A stretch of 33,213 bases of DNA, from assembly GCA_018436725.1 (NCBI GenBank), contig JAHDKT010000091.1:1-33213 (forward strand), in the 5' to 3' direction. The stretch is from Synergistaceae bacterium. GTDB taxonomy: Bacteria; Synergistota; Synergistia; Synergistales; Aminobacteriaceae. The position numbers and the translations under genes are program-made. Position 1 is the stretch's first letter; each line of letters starts with the position of its first letter. Of the stretch, positions 23,200-33,213 are shown one piece after another. A model generated the notes under the pieces. That model saw only the letters and a program-made list of their open reading frames with translations. It did not search any database and was not told the origin of the DNA.

Positions 23200-23334
23200 T
23201 TACACGGCCAGCCGGGCGCGACCCTTTCTCCTGCGATTGCGGAGAATACGACGGCCTGTGGGCGAACTCGACCGGGCGAGGAAACCCATCTTTCTTTTTC
23301 GCGGTCTGTTATGGGGTTGGAACGTCTGCTTCAC
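23200..23334 (-). CDS. rpmH: 50S ribosomal protein L34
   Basis: The 44-residue product has the exact family length and sequence pattern (KQTFQPHNRPRKRKMGFLAR, then GRRILRNRRRKGR). GTG at 23334 has GGAGGT seven bases upstream. It heads the rpmH-rnpA-yidD-yidC-jag operon, which in many bacteria lies next to dnaA and oriC; no dnaA or DnaA-box cluster is visible in this window. Confidence 0.97.
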   Translation of the reverse strand: MKQTFQPHNRPRKRKMGFLARSSSPTGRRILRNRRRKGRARLAV

Positions 23335-23364
23335 CAATGACACCTCCTGACGGCAATAGAAACC

Positions 23365-23389
23365 AGCCGTTAAGCAACGGCTTTTTTTC
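23365..23389 (+). terminator. Hairpin in the rpmH leader; terminator-like on the plus strand
   Basis: AGCCGTT and AACGGCT form a perfect seven-pair stem with a four-base loop. On the plus strand it is followed by TTTTTTT, giving an intrinsic terminator pointing toward the helicase gene from the antisense side. On the minus strand it is a hairpin in the rpmH 5' leader preceded by A residues. Confidence 0.5.
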
Positions 23390-23398
23390 AGCCTTGAT

Positions 23399-23427
23399 AC
23401 TATATCACACACCCCCGCTTGGAGCAA
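23399..23427 (-). promoter_or_regulatory. Promoter of the rpmH-rnpA-yidD-yidC-jag operon
   Basis: On the minus strand -35 TTGCTC (23422-23427), a 17-base spacer and -10 TATAGT (23399-23404) are present, with TGA before the -10 (extended -10). The -35 and spacer lie inside the last codons and stop of the helicase gene. Confidence 0.82.
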
Positions 23428-25369
23428 CAGCGGAACGCGTAACCACGAGCCGACGATATTTCACTTTCGGCAACGCGGACGGAATCTTCCAATCGGCGCG
23501 GCTGAGCACCCTTCCGTCGAGAATCGCGACCCTTCCGCGATCGCTTCGGCTTCGAATAAGCCTTCCGGCAGCCTGCTTCAGCAGCATCTTCGCCTCGGGA
23601 AGCGTGACGCGGACGAATGCGCCCGCCCCTTCAAGCGCATTTCTCGCCTGCACGAGGGGATCCCCGGGGTGCGGGAACGGGATCCTGTCGATGATGACCT
23701 GCGTCAGGCCGTCGCCCGGCACGTCCACTCCTTCGCGGAACGAGGCGCTGCCCACGAGCACCGACGAGGGATCGTTCCTGAACGCTTCGAGGAGTTCGTT
23801 GCGCGGTCCTTCTCCCTGGACGAGCACGCGGTACCTCCTGGGCTTCGCTCGGAGCGTTCGCCCCACCTTTGCGAGCAGCCTGTGGGAGGCAAGCAGAACC
23901 AGCGTGCTTCCACCGTTCGCCTCCACCAGTTTTTCGACGATGCGGCAGACCGTTTCGTCGTAGCGCGGGTTTCTCACGTCGAGACCGGTGTCGACCACGA
24001 CTATCTCCATCTGCCGCTCCAGATCGAAGGGGGATCCGCAGACAAAAAGGCGATCCGGACGAATGCCGGTCTCCCTCTCCCAGAAGTCGAGACTGCCTCC
24101 TATCGTCAGCGTCGCGGAGATGAACACCATCTTCTCGGCGGACGAAGCGAAGAAACCGTTTGCGAGCTCTTCGCCGGGAGAGACGGGCGCGCTGAAGAGG
24201 GAACGTTCGCTCTTCCAGTACGCCCAGGAAGGGAACTCGTCGACCCCGGCGCACCACGCGAGACTCCGCCGGATACGTCCGCACTCCTCCAACCAAGCGG
24301 AGAGACCGCCGTCGTCCTGGTCGGAGGCCGTCTCGTCCGAGACCGATGGGGAAAGGATATTAAATAGCCCCAGCATTTTTCCCGAGAGGATCTTCTGCTG
24401 TAGGAGCAGCTCTTCGTTGCGTACCGTAATATTCTCCTTTCTGCCGGGGAGAAGCACCTCGAGAAGTTCGAAAAATCTCGCCGATTCCTCGCGGATCTCC
24501 CCTGAGAGCGCCGAAATCTCCTGCGTAGTTCTCCCGACCTTCTCCAGCCTTCCAAGCGCATCGGAGAGCACACGGCTCCTGAGCAGACGCGTCACGTCGT
24601 CGTCCGACACCGAGACGGTCATCGAAGAACGCGCCGCTTCGGGCAGATGATGCGCCTCGTCGCAGATCAGAAGATCGAACGGCACAGGGAAGGGCTTTCC
24701 GGCGCCGAGAACGTAGGAAAAGAAGAGATGATAGTTGGCGACTACAACACGCCACTCCCTCGCCTCCCTCAAGACCCTCTGCACGAAGCAGTCGCCCCGG
24801 CGCGGGCATCGGAAGCCTCTGCACGACCGCGACGACGCGGCGATTCCGGCGACGGCCGGCGAGTCCGGCGGGAGCGAAAGTTCGGAGAGGTCTCCGGTAG
24901 CCGTCGTCCGCAGCCACTCTTCGACCATGCGTGAAGAATGTCCCCCGTCCCGCCGGGAAAGATAGCCTTGCCGGGCTCCTTCACCTTCGACAACCTCCTC
25001 CGCCCTTGAAAGGCAGGCGTAATTGCCCTTCCCTTTCAGCAATCCGAAGGGCAGCGACAACCCGAGAAGCTGGTTCAGCCGGGGGAGGTCTTTTCCTATG
25101 AGCTGTTCCTGCAACGGGATGCCTGCGGTAAGGACGAGCGCAGTCTCTCCAGTTTCGGCAACGCGGAGCATCGCCGGAGCGAGAAGCGCGAATGTCTTGC
25201 CGACCCCCGGAGGAGCTTCCGCAGCAAGAACGAACTCCCCCTCCGTCACCAAGGCCCGCCGGACTTCCTCCGCGAGTTCCTCCTGCTCTTTCCTGTACTC
25301 GAACGAGGAAAATTTCTTTTTAAAACTGCCCTCGGGACCGAAAAACACGTCCATCGACGGTATCGTCAT
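23405..25369 (-). CDS. DinG/XPD-like Fe-S superfamily 2 helicase
   Basis: The 654-residue protein has Walker A APPGVGKT (52-59), a four-cysteine set (C119, C183, C188, C194) that should hold the 4Fe-4S cluster of XPD/DinG helicases, DEAH (237-240) and C-terminal motifs (VLVGSASFREGVDVPG; QAAGRLIRSRSDRG). Such enzymes unwind DNA 5' to 3' and act on R-loops, forks or damage. It lacks the N-terminal exonuclease domain of Gram-positive DinG. ATG at 25369 has AGAGGG upstream. It is divergent from rpsT. E. coli DinG and YoaA are both of this family, so the exact ortholog is not fixed. Confidence 0.92.
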   Translation of the reverse strand: MTIPSMDVFFGPEGSFKKKFSSFEYRKEQEELAEEVRRALVTEGEFVLAAEAPPGVGKTFALLAPAMLRVAETGETALVLTAGIPLQEQLIGKDLPRLNQLLGLSLPFGLLKGKGNYACLSRAEEVVEGEGARQGYLSRRDGGHSSRMVEEWLRTTATGDLSELSLPPDSPAVAGIAASSRSCRGFRCPRRGDCFVQRVLREAREWRVVVANYHLFFSYVLGAGKPFPVPFDLLICDEAHHLPEAARSSMTVSVSDDDVTRLLRSRVLSDALGRLEKVGRTTQEISALSGEIREESARFFELLEVLLPGRKENITVRNEELLLQQKILSGKMLGLFNILSPSVSDETASDQDDGGLSAWLEECGRIRRSLAWCAGVDEFPSWAYWKSERSLFSAPVSPGEELANGFFASSAEKMVFISATLTIGGSLDFWERETGIRPDRLFVCGSPFDLERQMEIVVVDTGLDVRNPRYDETVCRIVEKLVEANGGSTLVLLASHRLLAKVGRTLRAKPRRYRVLVQGEGPRNELLEAFRNDPSSVLVGSASFREGVDVPGDGLTQVIIDRIPFPHPGDPLVQARNALEGAGAFVRVTLPEAKMLLKQAAGRLIRSRSDRGRVAILDGRVLSRADWKIPSALPKVKYRRLVVTRSAVAPSGGV

Positions 25370-25422
25370 CGCGTACCCTCTTTCCTGAATCTCGAAATTC
25401 CGGGGAAATTACTTCGCCTCTC

Positions 25423-25452
25423 TTGCTAATATATCAGAAACCGTGCTAGAAT
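25423..25452 (+). promoter_or_regulatory. rpsT promoter
   Basis: On the plus strand TTGCTA (25423-25428), an 18-base spacer and TAGAAT (25447-25452) lie about 30 bases before the start codon, giving a very short leader. The divergent helicase gene begins 54 bases to the left of the -35 box. Confidence 0.72.
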
Positions 25453-25483
25453 GTCGTGGTTATATCGGGAGGAGGTGAGGTAC

Positions 25484-25765
25484 ATGCCTAACAAGAAATC
25501 AGCAGCGAAAAGAATGAAAACGAGCGAAAGGAACAGGCTTTACAACCGGTTCTGGTCGACTCGGTGCAAAAACGCCGTGAAGAAGGTCCTCGAAGCCGTG
25601 GAGGGTCAGGACGAGGCTCTTGCGCAGACGCGCCTTGCCATCGCCCAGAGCGTCATCGACAAAGCGGTCGTCAAGGGCGTTATGCACGGCAATACAGCAT
25701 CGCGCAGAAAATCCATGATCACCAACAGAGTAAAGGCGCTCTCCGGAGAGAAGCAGCCCGCGTAA
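25484..25765 (+). CDS. rpsT: 30S ribosomal protein S20
   Basis: The 93-residue helical basic protein matches S20 (MPNKKSAAKRMKTSERNRLY; GNTASRRKSMITNRVKAL). ATG at 25484 follows GGAGGAGGTGAGG; the 11 upstream codons cover that site. It stands alone on the plus strand, divergent from the helicase gene and convergent with holA, as a single-gene transcript with its own promoter and terminators. Confidence 0.97.
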   Translation: MPNKKSAAKRMKTSERNRLYNRFWSTRCKNAVKKVLEAVEGQDEALAQTRLAIAQSVIDKAVVKGVMHGNTASRRKSMITNRVKALSGEKQPA

Positions 25766-25816
25766 TCGTACGGGTTTTTTCTTTCGTTCCTCCCCTTTCG
25801 TATTCTGAAAGTTTAA

Positions 25817-25852
25817 AGCTGAACGCGGCGTTCGCCTCCGTTCGGCTTTTTT
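25817..25852 (+). terminator. Bidirectional terminator between rpsT and holA
   Basis: AGCTGAACG pairs with CGTTCGGCT (one G-U) around a 13-base loop, followed on the plus strand by TTTTTTATTC. On the minus strand the same stem ends the leuS-holA transcript and is followed by TTAAACTTTC. A weaker hairpin with CCCG...CGGG and six T (25757-25780) lies closer to rpsT. Confidence 0.75.
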
Positions 25853-26785
25853 ATTCTTTTCTTCCCGCCGAGGCCATACAGACCATCAACAAGCTCTCGA
25901 ACCCCGGCCACCCTTCGGCGAACGAAGTTTTTTCCTTCCAGGAGAGCGAAAGAAGACCGAACGAAAGATCGACAAGCGCTTGCGGAGAGTAGTGCCGAAG
26001 CGCCTCCCTTCCCATCTTCAGCGGATAGTCCTTTATTTCCAGCGCATTCCGCACACGTTCGCCTCCAGCGGATGGAAAGATGCCTAAGTAGAGCGCGGGG
26101 CGAATCCTGTTGTACAGGCCGGTGAGCACCGGGAGCATGCTCGGCTCCTGCTTGAAGCGTTCCAAGACCGAGAAGACCTCCGGCGCACGCGCCTGGCAGA
26201 AGGCGTCCAGAAATTTGAGCATGCTGTTCCGCCCCTCGTCGAAGGAGAGTTCCTTTACCATTTCGGCGTTCACCGACGCTCCGTGCGCATAGACGCCAAG
26301 CTTCTCCAGCTCGGCGCGAACCTCCTCCGGATCTTCGAGAAGCTCTACGAGAAGGGCCGCCGCATCGTCATCCATAACGATTCCCTTTTTGGCGGCTAAA
26401 TCGAGCAGCCACTTCTTCCGCTGAGCGGACCAGAACGGCGCCGACTCCCCCTTGATCTGCACGATCTTCTTTTTCGCAGCGGCGGAGAAGGTCTTCCCCG
26501 GATCTTTTTCAAAGACGAGAAGAATAACCTCCGACGCCGCTTCATCCTCGAGGTACGGCAAAAGCTCGTCGGGAAAAGGGCCGAGTAGTTCCGCGGACTC
26601 CACGGTGGAAACTCGTTTGTCGTCGAAAAGCCCCATGGAACGGCCTGCGGCGATAATAGCAGGCCATTCGCCGCCCTCGCGGGTTCCGGCGAACGCCCTG
26701 CCTTTTTTCGAGAGCGCCTCAAGCTCTTCGGCGACGAGGCGGCGCCCCGAGGCGCCGCCCGACGCGATGATTCTCAGATGGGGCA

Positions 26786-26786
<1 letters not shown>
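25851..26786 (-). CDS. holA: DNA polymerase III delta subunit
   Basis: The 311-residue protein matches the HolA layout: an N-terminal AAA+-like domain with no Walker A (about 1-130), a lid (about 130-195) and a C-terminal helical collar domain (LKFLDAFCQARAPEVFSVLE, LPVLTGLYNRIRPALYLGIF). Delta opens the sliding clamp within the clamp loader. The family is divergent, so the call relies on overall pattern. The start is a GTG that overlaps the leuS stop by one base (TAGTG), so it is translationally coupled to leuS. Confidence 0.87.
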
Positions 26787-29272
<2,486 letters not shown>

Positions 29273-29408
29273 AACCCTTCCTCCTTGAGTACAGCGCCCG
29301 TTCGCAGGACAGACGCAAACGACCGTCCTTGGAGAAAGGAAGGCTCTCTCCTTGAAAGGCCGTGTGCGTCCGTTTTAAAACAGTCGTCCGAAATAGTCTC
29401 GTACAGCT
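29273..29408 (-). promoter_or_regulatory. leuS 5' leader, possible small hairpins, no T-box
   Basis: The roughly 130-base untranslated leader contains short inverted repeats, for example GGAC...GTCC (29308-29330 region) and GGAGA...TCTCC (29330-29350 region). I find neither the conserved T-box sequence nor a Leu-rich reading frame. Any regulatory role is unproven. Confidence 0.35.
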
Positions 29409-29438
29409 ATTATATACCGGAATCCCCGGATTCCACTA
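29409..29438 (-). promoter_or_regulatory. leuS promoter with a palindrome between -35 and -10
   Basis: On the minus strand a consensus -10 TATAAT (29409-29414) is present, but -35 candidates are poor (TAGTGG at 18 bases, or TTGTAG at 21 bases). The spacer contains the perfect inverted repeat GGAATCC-GG-GGATTCC (29419-29434). A weak -35 plus a dyad in the spacer suggests control by a bound regulator. Confidence 0.6.
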
Positions 29439-29452
29439 CAACTCTCCTCGGT

Positions 29453-29487
29453 ATGCGGCATGGGGCCCGGCGACGGCCATGCCGCAT
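29453..29487 (-). repeat. Perfect 11-pair stem-loop after the stomatin gene, no U-tail
   Basis: ATGCGGCATGG and CCATGCCGCAT form a perfect 11-pair stem around a GC-rich 13-base loop, starting 17 bases after the stomatin stop. It probably marks the 3' end of radA-nfeD-stomatin mRNA, but on the minus strand it is followed by ACCGAGGAG and not by a U-run. Confidence 0.6.
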
Positions 29488-29503
29488 TTCCTCGGGCATT
29501 TCG

Positions 29504-30310
29504 TTACGCGCCTTCGCCGCTCTTTTTCTTGTCGAAGAATATTTCCATAAAGGGCTTCACCAGATCGAGCGGCAGCGGGAAGATGGTCGTGGACGACTTG
29601 TCCCCTCCGCTGACTTCGCGCAGCGTTTGCAGATAGCGAAGCTGCAGCGTGATCGGAGAACGTTCCATCTGCATGGCGGCTTCGCTGAGCTTCTGCGCGG
29701 CCTGGAACTCGCCCTCGGCGTTGATGATCTTCGCGCGGCGTTCGCGCTCCGCCTCGGCCTGCTTCGCCATCGCGCGCTTCATGCTCTCCGGCAACTCCAG
29801 CTCTTTCAGCTCGACGGCGCTGACCTTGATCCCCCAGGAATCGGTACGCTCGTCGATGATCTTCTGCAGCTCGCTGTTGATCTTCTCTCTCGACGAGAGC
29901 ACTTCGTCGAGATCGGCTCCTCCGACGACCGAGCGAAGCGTCGTCTGGGAGAGGAGGCTCGTGGCGAGAATGTAGTTCTCCACCTCGACCACGGAAAACG
30001 CCGGATCCATAACGCGGAAGTAGACGACCGCGTTCACCTTGATCGGTACGTTGTCCCGGGTGATGACCTCCTGCACGGGAACGTCGAGCGTCACCACGCG
30101 CAGATCGACCCTGACCACCTTGTCGATGATCGGAATGACGAGCACGATGCCGGGTCCTTTTGCGCCGACCAGCCGACCGAGCCGGAAGACAACCACCCTC
30201 TGGTACTCGGGAACGATCTTTACCGCCGAAGCCAGGATGAACAGGACGATGAGGATAAACCCGAAGGACGTCCCCAGACTGAGCAATATCTCCAAAAGAT
30301 CGATGACCAT
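29504..30310 (-). CDS. SPFH/stomatin-like membrane protein (slipin family)
   Basis: The 268-residue protein has one N-terminal membrane segment (about 10-30), the SPFH domain (about 32-190, with [20 protein letters not shown] and [20 protein letters not shown]) and a C-terminal coiled coil rich in Ala and Glu (about 190-225). These proteins oligomerise on membranes. Many prokaryotic stomatins are paired with an NfeD membrane protease; in Pyrococcus the NfeD protease cleaves the stomatin C-terminus. Here the ATG is two bases after the nfeD stop, supporting that pairing. Confidence 0.95.
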   Translation of the reverse strand: MVIDLLEILLSLGTSFGFILIVLFILASAVKIVPEYQRVVVFRLGRLVGAKGPGIVLVIPIIDKVVRVDLRVVTLDVPVQEVITRDNVPIKVNAVVYFRVMDPAFSVVEVENYILATSLLSQTTLRSVVGGADLDEVLSSREKINSELQKIIDERTDSWGIKVSAVELKELELPESMKRAMAKQAEAERERRAKIINAEGEFQAAQKLSEAAMQMERSPITLQLRYLQTLREVSGGDKSSTTIFPLPLDLVKPFMEIFFDKKKSGEGA

Positions 30311-30312
30311 GA

Positions 30313-31689
30313 CTACTCCTCCTTTGCTTTGTGCGTATCTTCGGCGGGATTCGCGCTCCCGCTCTCTCCATGCACCACAAGCACGATTCCTTCAAATCCG
30401 GCGACACGAACCTCGTCGCCCTTCACGAAAAACGCCCCCGAGGAACTCCGCGCCTTCCATATCTCTCCGTGGCACCTGACCAGCCCCTCGGGACGCAGAT
30501 CCTCCACGACAACTGCCTTTTTTCCTTCCATCCCTTCGCGGCCGGAGACCGCCTTCTTCCGGAACGAACGAACAACGAGGAAGAGCGCGCCGAGGAAGAA
30601 GAGGCCGAGCGCAAGGCTCATGCCGCCGATGACGCTCATGGATACGTTCAAAAGCTCACCTCCCGGAGCCCGAAAGAGAATAAGCCCTCCAGTAACGAGG
30701 GCGGCGAGACCGAAGATGCTCAGAATACCTATTCCGCCGACCATAAGGTCGAGAACGAGCACGCCGATGCCGGCCACCAGGAGAACGATGCCCGCCCAGT
30801 TGAACGGCAGCATCCGGAGCCCGAAGGCCCCGAGGAGCACCATCACGGCGCCCGACGTCCCGAGGACGAACCCTCCCGGAGACATCACCTCGAGAACGAT
30901 CATCAACACCCCCGCCGTAAGCAGCAGATAGGCTATATCGGGGCTGGAGATGAACTGGAGCGCCTTCTCCCGCGACGTCATGGAGATCTCCGCGGGGGTT
31001 CCGCTCTCCGGAGCGAGAATCTTCTCCTCTCCCTTCACGAGCACCCGCCTGCCGCGGACTCCCAAAAGCAGCGACTCCATGTCGGGAGCGAGCAGATCGG
31101 CCACCCCTTCGGCGAGCGCCTCCTCGGATGTGAGGGAGACGCTGTGGGTCACCATCCGCTCGGCGAGATCCGGGTTGCGCTTTCTGAGCTGTGCGAGGGA
31201 GCGGATATGCGCCGCAAGGTCGTTTGTGATCTTCAGCTTCATATCTTTGTCGGGAGCGTCCTGCCCCGACGCCATCACCGGCTGCGCGGCCCCGACGTTC
31301 GTACCGGGGGCCATGGCGGCGACGTGCGCCGCCTGGAGGATGAACGCCCCGGCGGAGGCCGCTCTCGCTCCCTGCGGAGAGACCCAGACCACGACGGGAA
31401 CAGGCGATTCCAGCAGAGCCGCCGTGATGGCCCTCATCGAACTGACAAGCCCTCCCGGAGTATCCATGCGAAAGACGACAAGTCCTCCCTTCTCGGCCTC
31501 CGCACGGGCAAGCACTCCTGTCACGAAATTTTCCATGGAAACGCCCACGGTCCCCTCGAGGACCGCCGTGAACACCTTCCCCTCGACGGAGAGGATCGTC
31601 CCCGTCGCCGCGGCCGAAATCGCCGGGGGAGCGAGGAGCAAAAGCGCCAGAAGAAGAACAGCCACCTTCATTCGAGTACGGAATCTCAT
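30313..31689 (-). CDS. NfeD family membrane serine protease (ClpP-like domain)
   Basis: The 458-residue protein has a signal peptide (about 7-27), a ClpP-class protease domain (about 30-225), five or so membrane segments (about 240-375) and a C-terminal NfeD OB-fold domain (about 390-440). The expected Ser-Lys dyad is S112 (RAASAGAFI) and K153 (KLKITNDL); DTPGG (76-80) is the oxyanion-side loop. It is the full-length form that includes the protease, not the short NfeD. ATG at 31689 overlaps the radA stop as ATGA; the 106 extra codons of the longer frame lie within radA. Confidence 0.95.
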   Translation of the reverse strand: MRFRTRMKVAVLLLALLLLAPPAISAAATGTILSVEGKVFTAVLEGTVGVSMENFVTGVLARAEAEKGGLVVFRMDTPGGLVSSMRAITAALLESPVPVVVWVSPQGARAASAGAFILQAAHVAAMAPGTNVGAAQPVMASGQDAPDKDMKLKITNDLAAHIRSLAQLRKRNPDLAERMVTHSVSLTSEEALAEGVADLLAPDMESLLLGVRGRRVLVKGEEKILAPESGTPAEISMTSREKALQFISSPDIAYLLLTAGVLMIVLEVMSPGGFVLGTSGAVMVLLGAFGLRMLPFNWAGIVLLVAGIGVLVLDLMVGGIGILSIFGLAALVTGGLILFRAPGGELLNVSMSVIGGMSLALGLFFLGALFLVVRSFRKKAVSGREGMEGKKAVVVEDLRPEGLVRCHGEIWKARSSSGAFFVKGDEVRVAGFEGIVLVVHGESGSANPAEDTHKAKEE

Positions 31690-33023
31690 AGTATCACCGC
31701 CTTGAGAGCATCTTCGAGGGTCGAAACCCTGACGACTTCCAGAGGAGGTTTCCCGGCCCCCTCTTCGCGAGCGCTGATGATCGCCTGTTTGAACCCCAGT
31801 CGCGCAGCCTCCTGCAGACGACGCGACAACCTGACTACCGGACGGACCTCGCCCGCCAGGCCGACCTCTCCGAGGAAGACGCACTTTCCGGAGAGGGGGA
31901 CGTCGCGGACCGCCGAAGCGAGCGCGGCGCAGAGCGCCAAGTCCGCGGCGGGCTCGCGCAGAAGGAGTCCTCCGGCCACGTTCACGTAGATATCGAAAAG
32001 CCCGCACCCGATACCGCAGCGTTTATCGAGCACCGCGGAAAAAAGCTGTATCTTGTTCACATCCACTCCCCGGCCCGTGCGCTTGGGGTACGGAAAGGTC
32101 GTCGCACTGGCCAGCGACTGTATCTCGGCGATCAGGGGAAGGCTCCCCTCGACCGCGACCGTCATCGCCACGCCCGGAACCGTCTCGGCCGCTTTGTTCC
32201 AATACAGACCGCTTACGTCGCCGACCGGAACAAGCCCCGTCTCCGTCATCTCGAAGACGCCGAGTTCCTCGGTGCTGCCGAAGCGGTTCTTCCCCGCCCT
32301 GAGCATCCGGTACGGGGAGTAGTCCTCTCCGGAAAAGGTGAGCACGCCGTCGACCATGTGCTCCAGGAGCATCGGACCGGCTATCCGCCCCTCCTTCGTG
32401 ATGTGTCCCACAAGGACTGCGGGCACGGAATGCTCCTTCGCCGCAGTGATGCACATCTGCGCCACGGCGCGAACCTGGGCCGGACTCCCCGGCCACCCGC
32501 CCTCGCCGTCCGCCCTCATGGCCTGCACGCTGTCCACGACCAGAAACTTCTTCCCGGGGAGCGATTCGAGCGCCCCCGCCATATCGTTGGCGCAGACAAG
32601 GTGCAGCTGTTCCGAGAGCACTCCGAGACGCCGTGCGCGAAGGGCGATTTGCGCGGAAGACTCCTCCCCGGAGATATAGAGCACTGGACCTGCGTTCCCC
32701 GCCATCCTGCCGCACGTCTGGAGCAGCAGCGTGGACTTTCCGATACCCGGCTGCCCCCCCAGCAGAAAGACGCCGCCGGGGATCCATCCGCCCCCCAGAA
32801 CGCGGTCGAACTCCTCCGAACCGGATGAGATACGCTCGGGCGGGAGCACATCCGTCGCCTTTACGCTTTGGGGCGCTTTACAAGGCCCCGCTGCGGACGC
32901 CGCAGCAGGAACATTCTTCTCAAGCGACCCCCACTCTCCGCAGGACGGACATCGTCCCGCCCATGAAGCGGACGAGGCACCGCAGGCGGAACAGAAGTAC
33001 CGCGCAGTCTCGGTCTTCGCCAT
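31686..33023 (-). CDS. radA: DNA repair protein RadA
   Basis: The 445-residue protein has an N-terminal zinc finger (C11, C14, C25, C28), a RecA-like ATPase with Walker A GQPGIGKS (90-97), the RadA-specific KNRFG motif (245-249) and a C-terminal Lon-like domain (about 290-445). RadA is a hexameric helicase that promotes branch migration during recombination. ATG at 33023 has GAGGGAGG about eight bases upstream. It is first in radA-nfeD-stomatin. Only about 58 bases separate it from the insertion sequence, and no good promoter is visible there, so its natural promoter may have been displaced. Confidence 0.98.
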   Translation of the reverse strand: MAKTETARYFCSACGASSASWAGRCPSCGEWGSLEKNVPAAASAAGPCKAPQSVKATDVLPPERISSGSEEFDRVLGGGWIPGGVFLLGGQPGIGKSTLLLQTCGRMAGNAGPVLYISGEESSAQIALRARRLGVLSEQLHLVCANDMAGALESLPGKKFLVVDSVQAMRADGEGGWPGSPAQVRAVAQMCITAAKEHSVPAVLVGHITKEGRIAGPMLLEHMVDGVLTFSGEDYSPYRMLRAGKNRFGSTEELGVFEMTETGLVPVGDVSGLYWNKAAETVPGVAMTVAVEGSLPLIAEIQSLASATTFPYPKRTGRGVDVNKIQLFSAVLDKRCGIGCGLFDIYVNVAGGLLLREPAADLALCAALASAVRDVPLSGKCVFLGEVGLAGEVRPVVRLSRRLQEAARLGFKQAIISAREEGAGKPPLEVVRVSTLEDALKAVIL

Positions 33024-33080
33024 TCCTCTCGCCTCCCTCTTCAGTGTATCTCTCTCTCTTTCTCCTGTCGAGAGTGTGAC

Positions 33081-33213
33081 GGGACAGCGATAATGTCATC
33101 CCTAAACGGGACAGGGGAAATGTCATCTGTCATTCTAAGTGAATGATGAGGAGCGATGTTTTCTTGAGTCTGAAAGAAACGACGAAAGCGGTGATTCTGG
33201 ACAGGGTCGTGAA
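33081..33213 (+). mobile_element. One end of an insertion sequence, cut by the window edge
   Basis: Two imperfect 20-bp direct repeats (33081-33100 and 33108-33127, both starting GGGACAG and ending AATGTCATC; 17 of 20 identical) precede the start of a transposase-like reading frame. Repeated transposase-binding sites near a terminus are typical of insertion sequences. The exact outer boundary and any target duplication cannot be fixed because the far end lies outside the window. Confidence 0.55.
33143..33213 (+). CDS. Transposase N-terminus (partial; possibly ISNCY-like)
   Basis: The first 23 codons from ATG at 33143 (a second ATG follows at once) read MMRSDVFLSLKETTKAVILD and continue past the window edge. 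The pattern LKETTKAVILDRV resembles the start of the helix-turn-helix region in transposases of the ISNCY-type group, but 23 residues are too few to name the family. The upstream direct repeats support a mobile-element origin. It is divergent from radA. Confidence 0.45.
   Translation, partial: MMRSDVFLSLKETTKAVILDRVV

Noticed and set aside
23200..25369. Possible chromosome origin next to rpmH
   Set aside because: rpmH-rnpA-yidD-yidC-jag often lies beside dnaA and oriC. Here the neighbour is a helicase gene and I see no dnaA, no cluster of TTATCCACA boxes and no AT-rich unwinding region.
29273..29408. T-box or leader peptide control of leuS
   Set aside because: The conserved GGTGGNACCGCG-type box is absent, no U-tailed terminator precedes leuS, and no Leu-rich short frame is seen.

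Overview
The window is a compact, GC-rich bacterial chromosome segment that is almost entirely housekeeping genes. Nearly everything is on the minus strand; the plus-strand genes are a response regulator, rpsT and a transposase fragment at the right edge. The best guess is a Synergistota-like amino-acid-fermenting anaerobe. The grounds are a fused TAXI-type TRAP transporter, a T-box on thrS, a short single-domain YidC, and a divergent Lgt with a GCFLNGCC motif. This placement is inferred from gene style, not from a marker-gene tree.

Layout, left to right. (1) The 5' half of a tRNA-Arg(CCG) with its own promoter, 1-92. (2) A tightly coupled minus-strand run pheS-pheT-coiled-coil gene-zapA-cvpA-mutS2, 231-7171. 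(3) infC-rpmI-rplT, 7498-8836, with a structured leader and an intrinsic terminator just ahead of infC. (4) A TAXI-TRAP transporter pair, 9018-12031, lying between thrS and infC, two genes that are adjacent in many bacteria. (5) thrS under a threonine T-box riboswitch, preceded by rpsO-pnp-dut, 12227-17561. (6) A lone OmpR-type response regulator, 17821-18498, divergent from rpsO and convergent with a DegP-type protease. (7) The classic rpmH-rnpA-yidD-yidC-jag chain ending in an Lgt-family gene and degP, 18615-23334. (8) A DinG/XPD-like helicase and rpsT, divergent from each other, 23405-25765. (9) leuS-holA, 25851-29272. (10) radA-nfeD-stomatin, 29504-33023. (11) The end of an insertion sequence about 58 bp upstream of radA, marked by two 20-bp direct repeats and the first 23 codons of a transposase.

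The genes cover translation (three aminoacyl-tRNA synthetases, IF3, ribosomal proteins S15, S20, L20, L34, L35, RNase P protein), RNA decay (PNPase), membrane-protein insertion and envelope quality control (YidC, YidD, Jag, Lgt homolog, DegP, NfeD-stomatin), and DNA maintenance (MutS2, RadA, HolA, DinG-like, dUTPase). The most informative non-coding elements are the thrS T-box, the infC leader with a probable ATA start for IF3, and inverted repeats placed on the -10/-35 region of all three synthetase promoters. I did not find a convincing new multi-gene system. The leads most worth following are the infC leader and start codon, the synthetase promoter repeats, the Lgt homolog without the HGG motif, and the insertion sequence upstream of radA.
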